64,000 nt of DNA from an uncultured Eubacteriales bacterium (GTDB taxonomy: Bacteria > Bacillota > Clostridia > Oscillospirales > CAG-272): positions 38,197-102,196 of the forward strand of contig URDS01000001.1 of the NCBI GenBank assembly GCA_900546635.1. Reading direction: 5' to 3'. Positions 10,894 to 20,560 of the stretch are shown here, in pieces (the stretch's first letter is position 1; every line of letters begins with the position of its first letter). The translations under genes and the position numbers were made by a program. The notes beneath the pieces were generated by a model, which saw nothing but the letters and a program-made list of their open reading frames with translations, was not told the origin of the DNA and did not search any database.

Positions 10894-11460
10894 TTAGGCT
10901 AAATTGAGATAATGCAAAATCCCGTTGTAGATTCCCCTTGCAAATAGCTGCGGGTTTTCGTTCATGAGCGCAGCGTCGCCCGGATTTGTGATAAAGCCCA
11001 TTTCGACTAAGGTAGCCGGCATTGCGGTGCGCCGCAGGACGTAAAGACTCGGCCGGGCGAACACGCCGCGGTCGCGAAGCCCGGTGGCTTCCGACAGACT
11101 GTGCACAATGTCGGTCGCCAGTTCGGCAGCTGAGGTATCCAGCGCGTAGACATAGGCTTCTGATCCGGAGGCGCTGGGAATGCTCGAAGCATTCGTGTGC
11201 AGGCTGATAAAATAGTCGGCTCCCCAGGAATTGGCGTCCCGTACACGCGCGGCAAGACTTGTGGCGTTGCTGGTTCCGAGCGTGGTTTCGGGCGTCGGCC
11301 GCGAGAGACGCGCTTCAAGATTCGGATTTGCGTTAATCAGCGCGGCAAGTTCTACGCCGATCTTGTATGTAAGATCCTGCTCGCGCAGACCGTTTCCCTC
11401 GGCGCCGGCGTTGGGATTTTGAGGATTGTGTCCCTGATCGATGTAAATTTTTATGGCCAT
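10894..11460 (-). CDS. N-acetylmuramoyl-L-alanine amidase (Amidase_3)
   Basis: Amidase_3 enzymes are zinc enzymes that cut the amide bond between MurNAc and the stem peptide. The 188 residues are one catalytic domain: His11 in IDQGHNP, Glu27 in LREQDLT, a His in ISLHTNAS (near 86) and the catalytic Glu in LVEMGFITN (near 152). No signal peptide or cell-wall-binding domain is visible. The protein is therefore either released by an unusual route or used in lysis or spore-related processes; this is inference. It is convergent with ligA and abuts its stop codon. The ribosome site is GAGGTG. Confidence 0.88.
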   Translation of the reverse strand: MAIKIYIDQGHNPQNPNAGAEGNGLREQDLTYKIGVELAALINANPNLEARLSRPTPETTLGTSNATSLAARVRDANSWGADYFISLHTNASSIPSASGSEAYVYALDTSAAELATDIVHSLSEATGLRDRGVFARPSLYVLRRTAMPATLVEMGFITNPGDAALMNENPQLFARGIYNGILHYLNLA

Positions 11461-11528
11461 AAAAACACCTCTTTAGAAAAATGTAGCTTCGTAAGCAGTA
11501 TATGCGAAAGGCCGGTAAACGGAACGGT

Positions 11529-12272
11529 ATGAAAGAAATACAGAGAATACTCAGCTATGTCCGCCGTGCGGCGGAGGACTATGATATGATCCATGCGGGC
11601 GATCGAATCTGTGTCGGGGTATCCGCGGGGAAAGATTCGCTGACGCTGCTTGCCGCGCTCGCTGAACTGCGCCGGTTCTATCCGGTGCCGTATACGCTCT
11701 GCGCGGTCACGGTGGATCTCGGCTTTGCGGGCGCGGATTATTCAAAAATCGAAGCATTTTGCCGTGATTTGGATGTACCGTATACGGTCGTGCCGACCGA
11801 GATCGGAAAAGTCGTGTTTGATATACGGAAAGAAACCAATCCCTGCTCGCTGTGCGCAAAGATGCGGCGGGGCGCGCTACATAACGCCGCGCGCGAACTC
11901 GGCTGCGCGCGCGTTGCGCTCGGCCATCATTTTGACGATGCGGTCGAAACCTTTATGCTGAATCTGTTTTATGAGGGGCGGATCGGCTGTTTTTCGCCGG
12001 TTACGTATTTGTCGAATACGGCGCTTTATCTGATTCGTCCGATGATTTATGTGCCGGAAAAAGCGGTCCGGTATTTTGCGGGGAAAACGGCGCTCCCGGT
12101 TGCCGAGAGTCTGTGTCCGGCCAACGGCAATACGGAGCGCGAAACGGTAAAACAGCTTTTGTATCAGCTTGAACGGGAAAACAAAGGACTGCGTCATCGT
12201 ATTTTCGGTGCAATGCAGCGCGGTCATGTGGACGGCTTTACAGAGACCGGCCGGCTCCCGGCTGAAGACTGA
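11529..12272 (+). CDS. ttcA: TtcA-like tRNA 2-thiocytidine synthetase (PP-loop ATPase)
   Basis: TtcA-type enzymes activate cytidine 32 of tRNA with ATP for sulfur insertion, using an Fe-S cluster. The P-loop-like motif GVSAGKDSLTLLAAL is near residue 30. A CSLCAKMRRGAL motif follows near 110, and GHHFDDAVETFMLNLFY marks the TtcA branch of the PP-loop family. A longer frame opens at 11502, but I choose the ATG at 11529 as the more usual N-terminus; neither start has a strong ribosome site. It leads a plus-strand series of housekeeping genes (gpsA, unknown, ispD, ispF). Confidence 0.82.
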   Translation: MKEIQRILSYVRRAAEDYDMIHAGDRICVGVSAGKDSLTLLAALAELRRFYPVPYTLCAVTVDLGFAGADYSKIEAFCRDLDVPYTVVPTEIGKVVFDIRKETNPCSLCAKMRRGALHNAARELGCARVALGHHFDDAVETFMLNLFYEGRIGCFSPVTYLSNTALYLIRPMIYVPEKAVRYFAGKTALPVAESLCPANGNTERETVKQLLYQLERENKGLRHRIFGAMQRGHVDGFTETGRLPAED

Positions 12273-12294
12273 AAGTGCATTTTAGGAGAAGCGT

Positions 12295-13248
12295 ATGAAG
12301 ATTGCAATCATAGGAAGCGGCAGATGGGGAACCTTTATTGCATGGTATCTGGACAGTATCGGCCATACGGTCATGCTGTACGGAAAGGCGGATTCGCCGC
12401 ATATGGCGCGGCTGCTTGCCGAGCGCACAAACGGACTTGTAACGCTCGGAGAACGTGTTCGGCTTGTGACCGAGCTTTCCGAGCTTCAAAAGGCGGATTT
12501 GATCGGGATTTCGATCGGGTCGCAGGGACTGCGTTCGCTTTGCGGAGAGCTTCGGGATGCGGGGCTTGACAAAAAGCCGCTTGTCCTCTGCATGAAAGGC
12601 ATAGAAATCGAAACGGGACTGCGGCTCAGCGAGGTGGCCTCGGCAGAGCTTCCCGGCGTCCCCGTGGCGGTTTGGATCGGCCCCGGACATGTGCAGGAAT
12701 TTGTGCGCGGCATTCCGAACTGCATGGTGATTGACTCTTTGGATGCGGAACTGAAATGCAGGCTTATCGAAGCGTTTTCCAGCCGCCTGATCCGTTTTTA
12801 CTACGGCGGAGATCTGATCGGCAACGAGATTGGCGCGGCGGCAAAAAATGTGATCGGCATTGCGGCGGGTATGCTCGACGGGCTGGAGCTTTCTTCGCTG
12901 AAAGGCGCGCTGATGTCGCGCGGCGCGCGCGAAGTGGCGCGGCTGATCAGCGCTATGGGCGGCAATGAACTTTCGGCATACGGATTATGCCATCTCGGGG
13001 ATTATGAAGCGACGGTATTTTCACCGTACAGCCACAACCGGCAGTTCGGCGAATCATTTGTTCGCGGCGAGGCGTACAGCGACCTTGCCGAGGGGTATTA
13101 TACGGTGCGTGCGATGATGAATCTGGGGAAAAAATACGGTGTGGATCTGCCGATCTGCTATGCGGTGTATGCCGTGCTGTATGCGCACGCCAAACCGAAG
13201 CAGGCGCTGGAAGCGCTTTTTCAGCGCAGTCTGAAAGAGGAGTTTTGA
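12295..13248 (+). CDS. gpsA: NAD(P)-dependent glycerol-3-phosphate dehydrogenase
   Basis: GpsA reduces dihydroxyacetone phosphate to glycerol-3-phosphate, the substrate of PlsY. The 317 residues begin with the dinucleotide-binding motif IAIIGSGRWGTFIAWYL. A GNEIGAAAKNVIGIAAGM helix with the catalytic Lys lies near 180. Towards the end GDYEATVFSPYSHNRQFGE replaces the more common GDLxLTCxSxxSRN, so this is a divergent member, though the overall layout holds. A GGAG site precedes the ATG. The next gene starts 2 bp downstream. Confidence 0.85.
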   Translation: MKIAIIGSGRWGTFIAWYLDSIGHTVMLYGKADSPHMARLLAERTNGLVTLGERVRLVTELSELQKADLIGISIGSQGLRSLCGELRDAGLDKKPLVLCMKGIEIETGLRLSEVASAELPGVPVAVWIGPGHVQEFVRGIPNCMVIDSLDAELKCRLIEAFSSRLIRFYYGGDLIGNEIGAAAKNVIGIAAGMLDGLELSSLKGALMSRGAREVARLISAMGGNELSAYGLCHLGDYEATVFSPYSHNRQFGESFVRGEAYSDLAEGYYTVRAMMNLGKKYGVDLPICYAVYAVLYAHAKPKQALEALFQRSLKEEF

Positions 13249-13250
13249 AT

Positions 13251-13580
13251 ATGGCGCTTTTTTCCCGATTTTCAAAAAAGGACCCTGAGTCGCCCGCATA
13301 TAAGCGGCGCATGGCGGAACGGATTGCCGACAAGCGGATCCGGTATGTGGGGGAAAAGATTGACGGAGTTGAAGAGATCATCGGCAAGGGCGGAAGCGTC
13401 TCGATTCGGGAAGACGAACTATTTCTGTTTTCGTCTTCGGACGTTCTTTTGCGTGCAAAAATTGCGAAGACGCAGATTGCCGAACTTTTGTCTAAGGACG
13501 GCGCGGTTATAACCGCGCCCGATCTTGAGCGGGACGGTCAGGTTCGCACGGTTGTGATTTATTATGTATATTACCGTTAG
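13251..13580 (+). CDS. Small hypothetical protein between gpsA and ispD
   Basis: I do not recognise this 109-residue protein. It has a very basic N-terminus (MALFSRFSKKDPESPAYKRR), a central GKGGSVSIREDELFLFSS segment and ends in VIYYVYYR. There is no signal peptide or membrane helix. The frame can be opened at a TTG at 13245, but the ATG at 13251 has GAGGAG 8 bp upstream. Spacing of 2 bp to gpsA and 8 bp to ispD makes cotranscription likely. Confidence 0.7.
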   Translation: MALFSRFSKKDPESPAYKRRMAERIADKRIRYVGEKIDGVEEIIGKGGSVSIREDELFLFSSSDVLLRAKIAKTQIAELLSKDGAVITAPDLERDGQVRTVVIYYVYYR

Positions 13581-13588
13581 GAGTTTAC

Positions 13589-14359
13589 ATGAGTGAGAAA
13601 TATGAAAAATTAAAGGACGCCGTGTTTGCGGTTCTCGGAAAGAAGAAACCGTTTGTCAGCGCTGTGATTTTAGCCGGCGGCGTCGGCTCGCGGATGGGCG
13701 GGGGCGAGCGCAAACAGATGCGGCTGCTGTGCGGAAAGCCGCTGATTGTGCATACCCTCCTTGCGTTTGAGCGATGCGCGTGTATACATGAAATCGTTCT
13801 TGTGGCGCATGAGGCCGAAGTCGGCTGTTATGCCGAACTTTGCGCGCAGTACGGAATTACCAAGTTGTCTAGAACAGTCGCGGGCGGAAACACGCGCCAG
13901 CAATCGGCAAAGCTCGGTTTTGACGCTATATGCGCAGAGGCGGACTATGTCGCGCTGCATGACGGCGCGCGCGCGCTTGTCACGCCGGAGGAGATCAAAA
14001 CGGTCGTGCTGACGGCGATGGCGCACGGAGCCGCAATCGCAGCGTGCCGCGCTTCCGATACCGTAAAATATGCCGAGGGGGTCTTTGTGGATCAGACGCT
14101 TGACCGTGCAAATATCTGGCTTGCGCAGACGCCGCAGGTCTTTCGGGATGAGATTTACCGCGCGGCGATCTATACGGCGGTTACGGAGGGCTTTGAAGCG
14201 ACAGACGACGCCGCGCTTGTGGAACACATCGGGATTCGAGTGCGCATTGCCGAATGCGCGGGCGGTAATTTCAAAATTACGTATCCGGAGGATTTGAGAC
14301 GGGCGGAAGCCGTTCTTTCGGAGAGGGAGGCGGCGTATGCGGGTCGGACAGGGATATGA
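13589..14359 (+). CDS. ispD: 2-C-methyl-D-erythritol 4-phosphate cytidylyltransferase
   Basis: IspD makes CDP-ME in the MEP isoprenoid pathway. The 256-residue protein carries an N-terminal extension of about 28 residues ahead of [19 protein letters not shown], the nucleotidyltransferase motif with the conserved Arg and Lys. [14 protein letters not shown] and a C-terminal [11 protein letters not shown] motif complete the family signature. Its 3' end overlaps ispF by 23 bp, which couples two steps of the same pathway. Confidence 0.93.
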   Translation: MSEKYEKLKDAVFAVLGKKKPFVSAVILAGGVGSRMGGGERKQMRLLCGKPLIVHTLLAFERCACIHEIVLVAHEAEVGCYAELCAQYGITKLSRTVAGGNTRQQSAKLGFDAICAEADYVALHDGARALVTPEEIKTVVLTAMAHGAAIAACRASDTVKYAEGVFVDQTLDRANIWLAQTPQVFRDEIYRAAIYTAVTEGFEATDDAALVEHIGIRVRIAECAGGNFKITYPEDLRRAEAVLSEREAAYAGRTGI

Positions 14360-14804
14360 TGTGCACCGGCTTTTGCCGGGACGCCGTCTGATATTGGGCG
14401 GCGTAGAGATTTCGTATGACCTCGGACTGCTTGGCCATTCGGATGCGGATGTGTTGCTGCACGCGGTCATGGACGCGCTGCTCGGCGCGGCGGCGCTCGG
14501 AGACATCGGGCGGCATTTTCCGGATACCGACGCGCGCTATCTCGGCGCCGACAGCTTGGCTTTGCTCGGACGTGTCGGAAAGCTGCTCTCGGAGCGCGGA
14601 TATGTCGTTGTCAATATCGACGCGACCATTATTGCGCAGCGGCCGAAGCTTGCAAAATACATCGGAGAGATGCGAAAAAATATCGCCGACACGCTCGGAA
14701 TCGGCGAAGAACAGGTAAATGTCAAGGCGACGACCGAAGAGGGACTCGGCTTTACGGGCGCGGGAGAGGGAATTGCCGCGCAGGCGGTTTGCCTGATTGA
14801 CTAA
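14337..14804 (+). CDS. ispF: 2-C-methyl-D-erythritol 2,4-cyclodiphosphate synthase
   Basis: IspF cyclises CDP-ME 2-phosphate to MEcPP. The 155 residues are the canonical length. Metal ligands are Asp8 and His10 in GQGYDVHRL and a His in [30 protein letters not shown] and the C-terminal [12 protein letters not shown] loop are also present. It overlaps ispD, and a stem-loop (14806-14829) follows the stop codon. Confidence 0.97.
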   Translation: MRVGQGYDVHRLLPGRRLILGGVEISYDLGLLGHSDADVLLHAVMDALLGAAALGDIGRHFPDTDARYLGADSLALLGRVGKLLSERGYVVVNIDATIIAQRPKLAKYIGEMRKNIADTLGIGEEQVNVKATTEEGLGFTGAGEGIAAQAVCLID

Positions 14805-14805
14805 T

Positions 14806-14829
14806 CGGGTTGCCCGCTCGGACAACCCG
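14806..14829 (+). terminator. Stem-loop after ispF
   Basis: CGGGTTG and CAACCCG flank a 10-nt loop. The T-run is poor (TATACAGTCGTTTT), so termination may be partial and could allow read-through into rpe. Confidence 0.5.
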
Positions 14830-14970
14830 TATACAGTCGTTTTCCCCCACAGATTTTTGTGCGGCACATCCTTCGTTTTAATAGGCTTTTCTGTGGCGGA
14901 GCGCGTTGTTTTTGCGCTATTATCATAATATGGCGGGCTTTGTTTTGTGCCACGCCAAAAGGAGACTCAA

Positions 14971-15636
14971 ATGATGAAAATTTCACCGTCGGTTTTGTCC
15001 GCCGATCTTGCGAATTTGTATACGGAATGTGCGGAAATTGCGCGCGCCGGCGCGGATCTGATTCATCTGGATGTTATGGACGGCGCGTTTGTGCCTAATT
15101 TGACGTTCGGCGCGCCGGTTATTCGCTGGGCGCGTCCGGCGGCAAAGATTCCGTTTGACGTGCATCTGATGATCGAAGAACCGATTCGCTATCTGGACGA
15201 TTTCGCCGCTGCGGGCGCGGATTCTATCACCGTACATATAGAGGCTTGCCGGGATGTCGGCGCGACGCTCGACAAAATATGCGCGCATGGGATACGCGCG
15301 GGACTTTCGGTGAAGCCTGCAACGCCGGTCGAGGCGCTGTATCCTTTTTTGGATCAGATTCAGATGGCTTTGATTATGACCGTTGAACCGGGATTCGGCG
15401 GGCAGGGATTGATCCCGGAGACGCTGCCGAAGATCGAAGCGCTCCGCCGTGAAATCGATCGTCGCGGACTGAATGTCGAAATCGAAGCGGACGGGGGAAT
15501 CCATGACAAAAATATCGGTCGTGTCGCGGCGTGCGGCGCGCAGATTTTTGTCGCAGGTTCGGCCGTGTTCGGCAAAGCCGACCGCGGCGCGGCTATCGAA
15601 GCTTTGCGGCGCGCGGCAGCGGACTTTGAAAAATAA
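14971..15636 (+). CDS. rpe: Ribulose-phosphate 3-epimerase
   Basis: Rpe interconverts ribulose-5-P and xylulose-5-P in the pentose phosphate pathway. The frame opens at a GTG at 14947, but the ATG at 14971 (or 14974) has GGAG about 6 bp upstream and gives the usual 221 residues. Motifs are ISPSVLSADLANL at the N-terminus, HLDVMDGAFVPNLTFG, HLMIEEP and MTVEPGFGGQG, followed by EADGGI. A perfect 15-bp-arm palindrome follows the gene. Confidence 0.96.
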   Translation: MMKISPSVLSADLANLYTECAEIARAGADLIHLDVMDGAFVPNLTFGAPVIRWARPAAKIPFDVHLMIEEPIRYLDDFAAAGADSITVHIEACRDVGATLDKICAHGIRAGLSVKPATPVEALYPFLDQIQMALIMTVEPGFGGQGLIPETLPKIEALRREIDRRGLNVEIEADGGIHDKNIGRVAACGAQIFVAGSAVFGKADRGAAIEALRRAAADFEK

Positions 15637-15710
15637 GCGGTTATCGACAGGAAGAATCCTCCTGCCGACACCGCTTTTGCCCGGCGCCGCCGACAGGGGA
15701 TATGCAGAAA

Positions 15711-15743
15711 ATCAAAACCACCCGTGAAACGGGTGGTTTTGAT
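15711..15743 (+). terminator. Perfect palindromic terminator between rpe and rpsT
   Basis: Arms of 15 bp (ATCAAAACCACCCGT and its complement) enclose a GAA loop, with A-rich and T-rich ends that allow use in both directions. Confidence 0.8.
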
Positions 15744-15781
15744 TACTCTTCGTGCAAAACTGCCTAAAGGCATTAAAACAA

Positions 15782-15815
15782 AAAACAGACCGCGGGTTAA
15801 CGGTCTGTTTATCTT
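15782..15815 (-). terminator. rpsT terminator
   Basis: AACAGACCG and CGGTCTGTT form a stem. Read on the minus strand it is followed by a T-rich tract (TTTTTTGTTTTAA). It lies just after the rpsT stop codon. Confidence 0.8.
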
Positions 15816-15830
15816 GTTTTGCTCTAACAC

Positions 15831-16094
15831 TCAGCCAAGCTGGTTTAGCCGGATTGTAAACTGGCTCTTCTTGTGTGCGGCTGCGTTTTTGTGAATAATG
15901 TTGCGATTTGCCGCTTGGTCAATTTTCTTAACGGCCGCTTTATAAGCCTCGGTAGCCGCGGCTTTGTCGCCCGCCTCAAGCGCTGTGTTGTACTTTTTTA
16001 CAAGTGTGCGCATCTGCGTTTTGAAAATCTGGTTTTGAAGCGTTTTTGCCTCAATTACCTTTACGCGCTTTTTTGCAGATTTAATGTTCGGCAA
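15831..16094 (-). CDS. rpsT: 30S ribosomal protein S20 (TTG start)
   Basis: S20 binds 16S rRNA early in 30S assembly. The frame extends to 16175 with an in-frame ATG, but the extra residues do not look like S20. I place the start at a TTG (16094-16092). It gives MPNIKSAKKRVKV, the normal S20 N-terminus, with 87 residues in total, and a very strong AAGGAGGTGG site 8 bp upstream. Lys/Ala-rich helices fill the rest (EAGDKAAATEAYKAAVKKID). It is a single-gene unit with its own promoter and terminator, divergent from rpoB. Confidence 0.95.
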   Translation of the reverse strand: MPNIKSAKKRVKVIEAKTLQNQIFKTQMRTLVKKYNTALEAGDKAAATEAYKAAVKKIDQAANRNIIHKNAAAHKKSQFTIRLNQLG

Positions 16095-16187
16095 GAAGTC
16101 CACCTCCTTCAAAAAATCAGAAATATGAACACCAAGCCGGTGCCTGAGAGGGTGCACACAGCCAAGTTGACTCATTTACAGTTCAGT

Positions 16188-16216
16188 ATGATAGCATATC
16201 CTTTTTGAAAAATCAA
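16188..16216 (-). promoter_or_regulatory. rpsT promoter
   Basis: Minus strand: TTGATT (16216-16211), 17-bp spacer, TATCAT (16193-16188). It gives a leader of about 85 nt. Confidence 0.8.
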
Positions 16217-16337
16217 GGGCTTTTTTGAAAATGATTGAAAATATGTCTGATTTTCAATCAAAATTTCTTATATCATGAAATCATTTTCGATTTTGAAAAA
16301 TAATTTTCCGATCTTTGGAAAAAATCTGAAAACTCTA

Positions 16338-16366
16338 TTGACAAGCCGTAAAAGTAATGGTAAAAT
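16338..16366 (+). promoter_or_regulatory. rpoB promoter
   Basis: TTGACA (16338-16343), 17-bp spacer, TAAAAT (16361-16366). The leader to rpoB is about 210 nt. I see no L10-type leader, terminator or other named element in it. The AT-rich stretch 16217-16337 between the divergent promoters holds no gene. Confidence 0.85.
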
Positions 16367-16584
16367 ATTAAACTGCATTATAATAGCTCAAATTGTGCGG
16401 ATTTACCTTTTTCAGGTGGGGAAACCAGGGGAATAACGTATAAAAAATTCTTGTTTTTATGTACTTCGCATGTGCTTTTTGTCTGTTTTCCTATATGGAT
16501 TTTATAATCATAAATGATGTGTAAAATTTTCCGTGCTGTTTGGATAAATGGCGAGATATTAAATGAATGGAGTGATTCTATACT

Positions 16585-19500
16585 ATGCTCACACCCCAGA
16601 AGCTTGGCAAAAATACACGAATGAGCTTTTCTAGGGTCGGGGAGGCTATTGAAATGCCGAACCTGCTCGAGGTGCAGAAAAAATCATTCGACTGGTTCCT
16701 GAGCGAGGGACTTCGGGATGTGCTCGACGATGTATCTCCGATCGTGGATTATTCGGGCAATTTGGTGATTGAATTTGTGGATTATACCATTGATTCAAAA
16801 ACACAGTATCCGGTTGAGGAATGCAAGGAACGGGATGTCAACTATGCAGCGCCGCTGAAAGTAAAGGTCAGGCTGACGAACAGAGAGACTGGGGAGGTAA
16901 AAGAGTCAGAGATATATATGGGCGATTTTCCGATGATGACCGAAAACGGAACGTTTGTCATCAACGGCGCGGAGCGCGTGATCGTTTCGCAGATTGTTCG
17001 CTCTCCCGGAATTTATTACGGGGACTCCATAGATAAAACCGGTAAGCATATGTTTTCCGCCACCGTGATTCCGTATCGCGGCGCCTGGCTGGAATATGAA
17101 ACGGATGCCAATGACGCATTTTTCGTAAAAATCGACAAGACCAGAAAAATTCCGATCACGGTTTTGATCCGCGCGCTCGGCATAGAGTCGGATGCGGAGA
17201 TTCTCTCGATGTTCGGAGACGAGGCCATGATTACCGCAACGTTTGAGAAAGACGAGTGCGGCGCGCTGGCGGTTGAAAACAATACCACGCTCGGAGACGA
17301 GGCGCTTAAAGAGGTATATAAAAAGCTGCGTCCGGGCGAGCCGCCGCTTGTGGAGAGCGCGCAGATTTTGATTAACAATCTGTTCTTTGATCCCAAGCGC
17401 TATGACCTTGCCCCGGTCGGCCGCTATAAATATGATAAAAAATTGGATATTGCAGGCCGCCTTGTCGGGCATACGCTGGCAAAACCCGCAATCAATCCGA
17501 TTACAGGCGAATTTATCTGTGAAGCGGGCGTTGCGGTTACGCGCGAAATGGCGCGCGAAATCGAGAAAAACTGCATCAACGAGGTTGATGTGGCGCTCCC
17601 GGACGGAACGACCGCAAAAGTATTTTCCAACAATACGACCGAGCCTGAAAATCTGCTCGGCTATAGTTTGGAGGACTGCGGCATTCATGAAAAAGTGCGT
17701 ACCGCCGTGCTTCTTGAAATCATGGAGCAGTGCGGCGGGGATGCGGAAAGCATCCGCGTGGAGGCGAAACGGCGCATTCATGAGCTTTGCCCCAAGCATA
17801 TTACAAAAGACGATATTTTCGCTTCGATCAACTATCTGATCAATCTGTCGCACGGCATCGGCAGTACGGACGACATTGACCATCTCGGAAACCGCCGTAT
17901 GCGCTGCGTGGGCGAGCTTTTGCAGAATCAGCTTCGTATCGGCTTTTCCCGCATGGATAAGATTGTCAAGGAGCGCATGACCGTGCAGGACGGCACGGAA
18001 CTGCATCCGCAGAACCTGATCAATATCCGTCCGGTTGTGACGGCGATCCGCGAGTTCTTCGGTTCCTCTCCGCTGTCTCAGTTTATGGATCAAAACAATC
18101 CGCTTGCGGAATTGACGCATAAGCGGCGTCTTTCCGCGCTGGGACCCGGCGGCTTGTCCCGTGACCGTGCGTCTTTTGAAGTGCGCGACGTGCACTATAC
18201 CCATTACGGCAGAATGTGCCCGATTGAAACGCCTGAAGGTCCGAACATCGGTCTGATTTCCTACCTTGCAACGTACGCTAAGATTTCGGATTACGGATTT
18301 ATTGAGGCGCCCTATCGCAAAGTCGATAAGGAGACCGGAAAAGTTACCGATATCGTGGAGTACATGACCGCGGACATTGAGGACAATTATATCATTGCGC
18401 AGGCCAATGAGCCTCTGGACGCGGAGGGGCGCTTTGTAAAAAGCCGTATTATCGCGCGTGAGCGTTCCGAGATTCTCGAAGTGGACGCGGCGGATGTGGA
18501 CTACGTGGATGTCTCGCCGAAGATGCTTGTTTCTGTAGCTACGGCGATGATTCCGTTCCTTGAAAACGATGACAATACCCGTGCGCTGATGGGCTCCAAT
18601 ATGCAGAAGCAGGCGGTGCCGCTGATGGTATCCGAAGCGCCTGTTGTCGGCACCGGTATGGAGTATAAAGCTGCAATTGATTCAGGCGTGGTCGTTTTGG
18701 CAAAGTCCGCCGGAGTCGTAGAGCGTGTCACTGCGGATGAAATCGTAATCCGCACGGAGAGCGGCGCGAAAGAAGCCTATCACCTGATTAAATTCAAGCG
18801 CTCCAACCAGGGCACCTGCATCAATCAAAGACCGACGGTCAGCGAGGGCGAACAGGTGGAGAAGGGGCAGGTCATTGCGGACGGCCCGGCGACTTCCGAG
18901 GGGGAGATCGCGCTCGGCAAAAACGCGCTGATCGGCTTTATGACCTGGGAAGGCTATAACTACGAGGACGCCGTTCTTTTGAACGAGCGCCTGGTGCGCG
19001 ATGACGTATACACTTCTATTCATATAGAAGAATATACGCATGAAGCGCGCGATACAAAGCTCGGAGAGGAAATCATTACGCGGGAAATTCCCAACGTCGG
19101 CGACGATGTTCTGAAAGATCTGAATGCGGACGGTATCGTCAAGATCGGTACCGAGGTGCGCGCCGGCGATATTCTGGTCGGTAAAGTTACGCCGAAAGGC
19201 GAGACCGAACTCACCGCAGAGGAACGCCTGCTGCGTGCGATTTTCGGCGAAAAGGCGCGCGAGGTGCGCGATACCTCTTTGCGTGTTCCGCATGGTGAAA
19301 GCGGTATTGTTGTGGATGTCAAAGTGTTTTCAAGAGACAACCAGGACGATTTGCCGCCCGGAGTCAATAAAGTGGTTCGCGTATATATAGCCCAGAAGAG
19401 AAAAATCTCCGTCGGCGATAAGATGGCAGGCCGCCATGGCAACAAGGGCGTTGTTTCGCGTATTCTTCCGCCGGAAGATATGCCGTTCCTTGCGGACGGT

Positions 19501-20466
19501 ACGCCGCTCGATATCGTTTTGAACCCGCTGGGCGTTCCGTCGCGTATGAATATCGGTCAGGTGCTGGAAGTGCATCTCGGCCGCGCGGCAAAAGAACTCG
19601 GCATCAAAGTGATGACGCCGGCATTTGACGGTGCAAGCGAAAGAGATATTCTCGACTGCATGAAGAAAGCGGGACTTTGCCGCGAGATTCGCCCGAACGA
19701 GAATATCGAGGGTAAGGACGCTGTTGAACTGGTTTACAATCCGGAAACCGGCAAAAACGAGTGCGTCAGTGTGGATAAGCAGAAAGAGCCCGAAAAGTAT
19801 GAAAAGCTGCTTTCCGAGGGCAAACTGTATGTCGTTGACGGAAAGACGACGCTGTATGACGGCCGTACCGGAGAGGCGTTTGACAATCCTGTTACGGTGG
19901 GCTACATGTATTACCTGAAACTGCACCACCTTGTCGATGATAAGATTCATGCCCGTTCGACCGGCCCGTACTCGCTGGTCACGCAGCAGCCGCTCGGCGG
20001 TAAGGCGCAGTTCGGCGGACAACGTTTCGGCGAAATGGAAGTTTGGGCGCTGGAGGCTTACGGCGCAGCGTATACGCTTCAGGAAATCTTAACGGTCAAG
20101 AGCGACGATGTTACCGGACGTGTAAAGACCTATGAGGCGATTGTACAGGGACAGAATATCCCGACGCCAGGCGTGCCCGAGTCCTTTAAGGTACTGGTCA
20201 AGGAACTTCAGTCTCTGGCGCTTGATGTTCGCGTTTTGGATAAAGAGGGCAATGAGATCGAACTGGCTAAGATCGGCGAGGAAGAGCTTGAAACGCCTAA
20301 TTATGTCAGCCCGATTGAAGACGATGATGTAATCAGCGCTTCCGATGTCGGCGAGTCGGTTCAGACAGACGACCTTTTCGATTCCTACACGGAGGAAGAA
20401 GATGAGGAAGACGACATCAGCGGATTCTTTGCCGAGGATGCGGATGACGATTCTTTTGATATCTGA
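16585..20466 (+). CDS. rpoB: DNA-directed RNA polymerase beta subunit
   Basis: RpoB forms much of the RNA polymerase active centre. The 1293 residues include the rifampicin pocket ([17 protein letters not shown], then [18 protein letters not shown]), with the residues that normally confer sensitivity unchanged. [13 protein letters not shown] and the C-terminal [18 protein letters not shown] helix are present. After the conserved end (about 1230) there is an acidic tail rich in Asp and Glu ([13 protein letters not shown], then [15 protein letters not shown]), so the protein is longer than many clostridial RpoBs. It has its own promoter; rplL does not precede it. Confidence 0.98.
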   Translation: MLTPQKLGKNTRMSFSRVGEAIEMPNLLEVQKKSFDWFLSEGLRDVLDDVSPIVDYSGNLVIEFVDYTIDSKTQYPVEECKERDVNYAAPLKVKVRLTNRETGEVKESEIYMGDFPMMTENGTFVINGAERVIVSQIVRSPGIYYGDSIDKTGKHMFSATVIPYRGAWLEYETDANDAFFVKIDKTRKIPITVLIRALGIESDAEILSMFGDEAMITATFEKDECGALAVENNTTLGDEALKEVYKKLRPGEPPLVESAQILINNLFFDPKRYDLAPVGRYKYDKKLDIAGRLVGHTLAKPAINPITGEFICEAGVAVTREMAREIEKNCINEVDVALPDGTTAKVFSNNTTEPENLLGYSLEDCGIHEKVRTAVLLEIMEQCGGDAESIRVEAKRRIHELCPKHITKDDIFASINYLINLSHGIGSTDDIDHLGNRRMRCVGELLQNQLRIGFSRMDKIVKERMTVQDGTELHPQNLINIRPVVTAIREFFGSSPLSQFMDQNNPLAELTHKRRLSALGPGGLSRDRASFEVRDVHYTHYGRMCPIETPEGPNIGLISYLATYAKISDYGFIEAPYRKVDKETGKVTDIVEYMTADIEDNYIIAQANEPLDAEGRFVKSRIIARERSEILEVDAADVDYVDVSPKMLVSVATAMIPFLENDDNTRALMGSNMQKQAVPLMVSEAPVVGTGMEYKAAIDSGVVVLAKSAGVVERVTADEIVIRTESGAKEAYHLIKFKRSNQGTCINQRPTVSEGEQVEKGQVIADGPATSEGEIALGKNALIGFMTWEGYNYEDAVLLNERLVRDDVYTSIHIEEYTHEARDTKLGEEIITREIPNVGDDVLKDLNADGIVKIGTEVRAGDILVGKVTPKGETELTAEERLLRAIFGEKAREVRDTSLRVPHGESGIVVDVKVFSRDNQDDLPPGVNKVVRVYIAQKRKISVGDKMAGRHGNKGVVSRILPPEDMPFLADGTPLDIVLNPLGVPSRMNIGQVLEVHLGRAAKELGIKVMTPAFDGASERDILDCMKKAGLCREIRPNENIEGKDAVELVYNPETGKNECVSVDKQKEPEKYEKLLSEGKLYVVDGKTTLYDGRTGEAFDNPVTVGYMYYLKLHHLVDDKIHARSTGPYSLVTQQPLGGKAQFGGQRFGEMEVWALEAYGAAYTLQEILTVKSDDVTGRVKTYEAIVQGQNIPTPGVPESFKVLVKELQSLALDVRVLDKEGNEIELAKIGEEELETPNYVSPIEDDDVISASDVGESVQTDDLFDSYTEEEDEEDDISGFFAEDADDDSFDI

Positions 20467-20560
20467 CGCGGGCGTTGCACTGCGAAACGGCACTTGGCTG
20501 CAAGTGCGAAATTCAAAGGAGAGGTGCTTTTGCATTTCGCAAAAGAGGTAATATAAATCG

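Noticed and set aside
16906..18204. Long antisense frame inside rpoB (432 codons), with similar ones in rpoC, fusA and ligA
   Set aside because: These are shadows of highly biased coding sequence on the other strand. They contain His/Arg-rich low-sense translations and no family motif.
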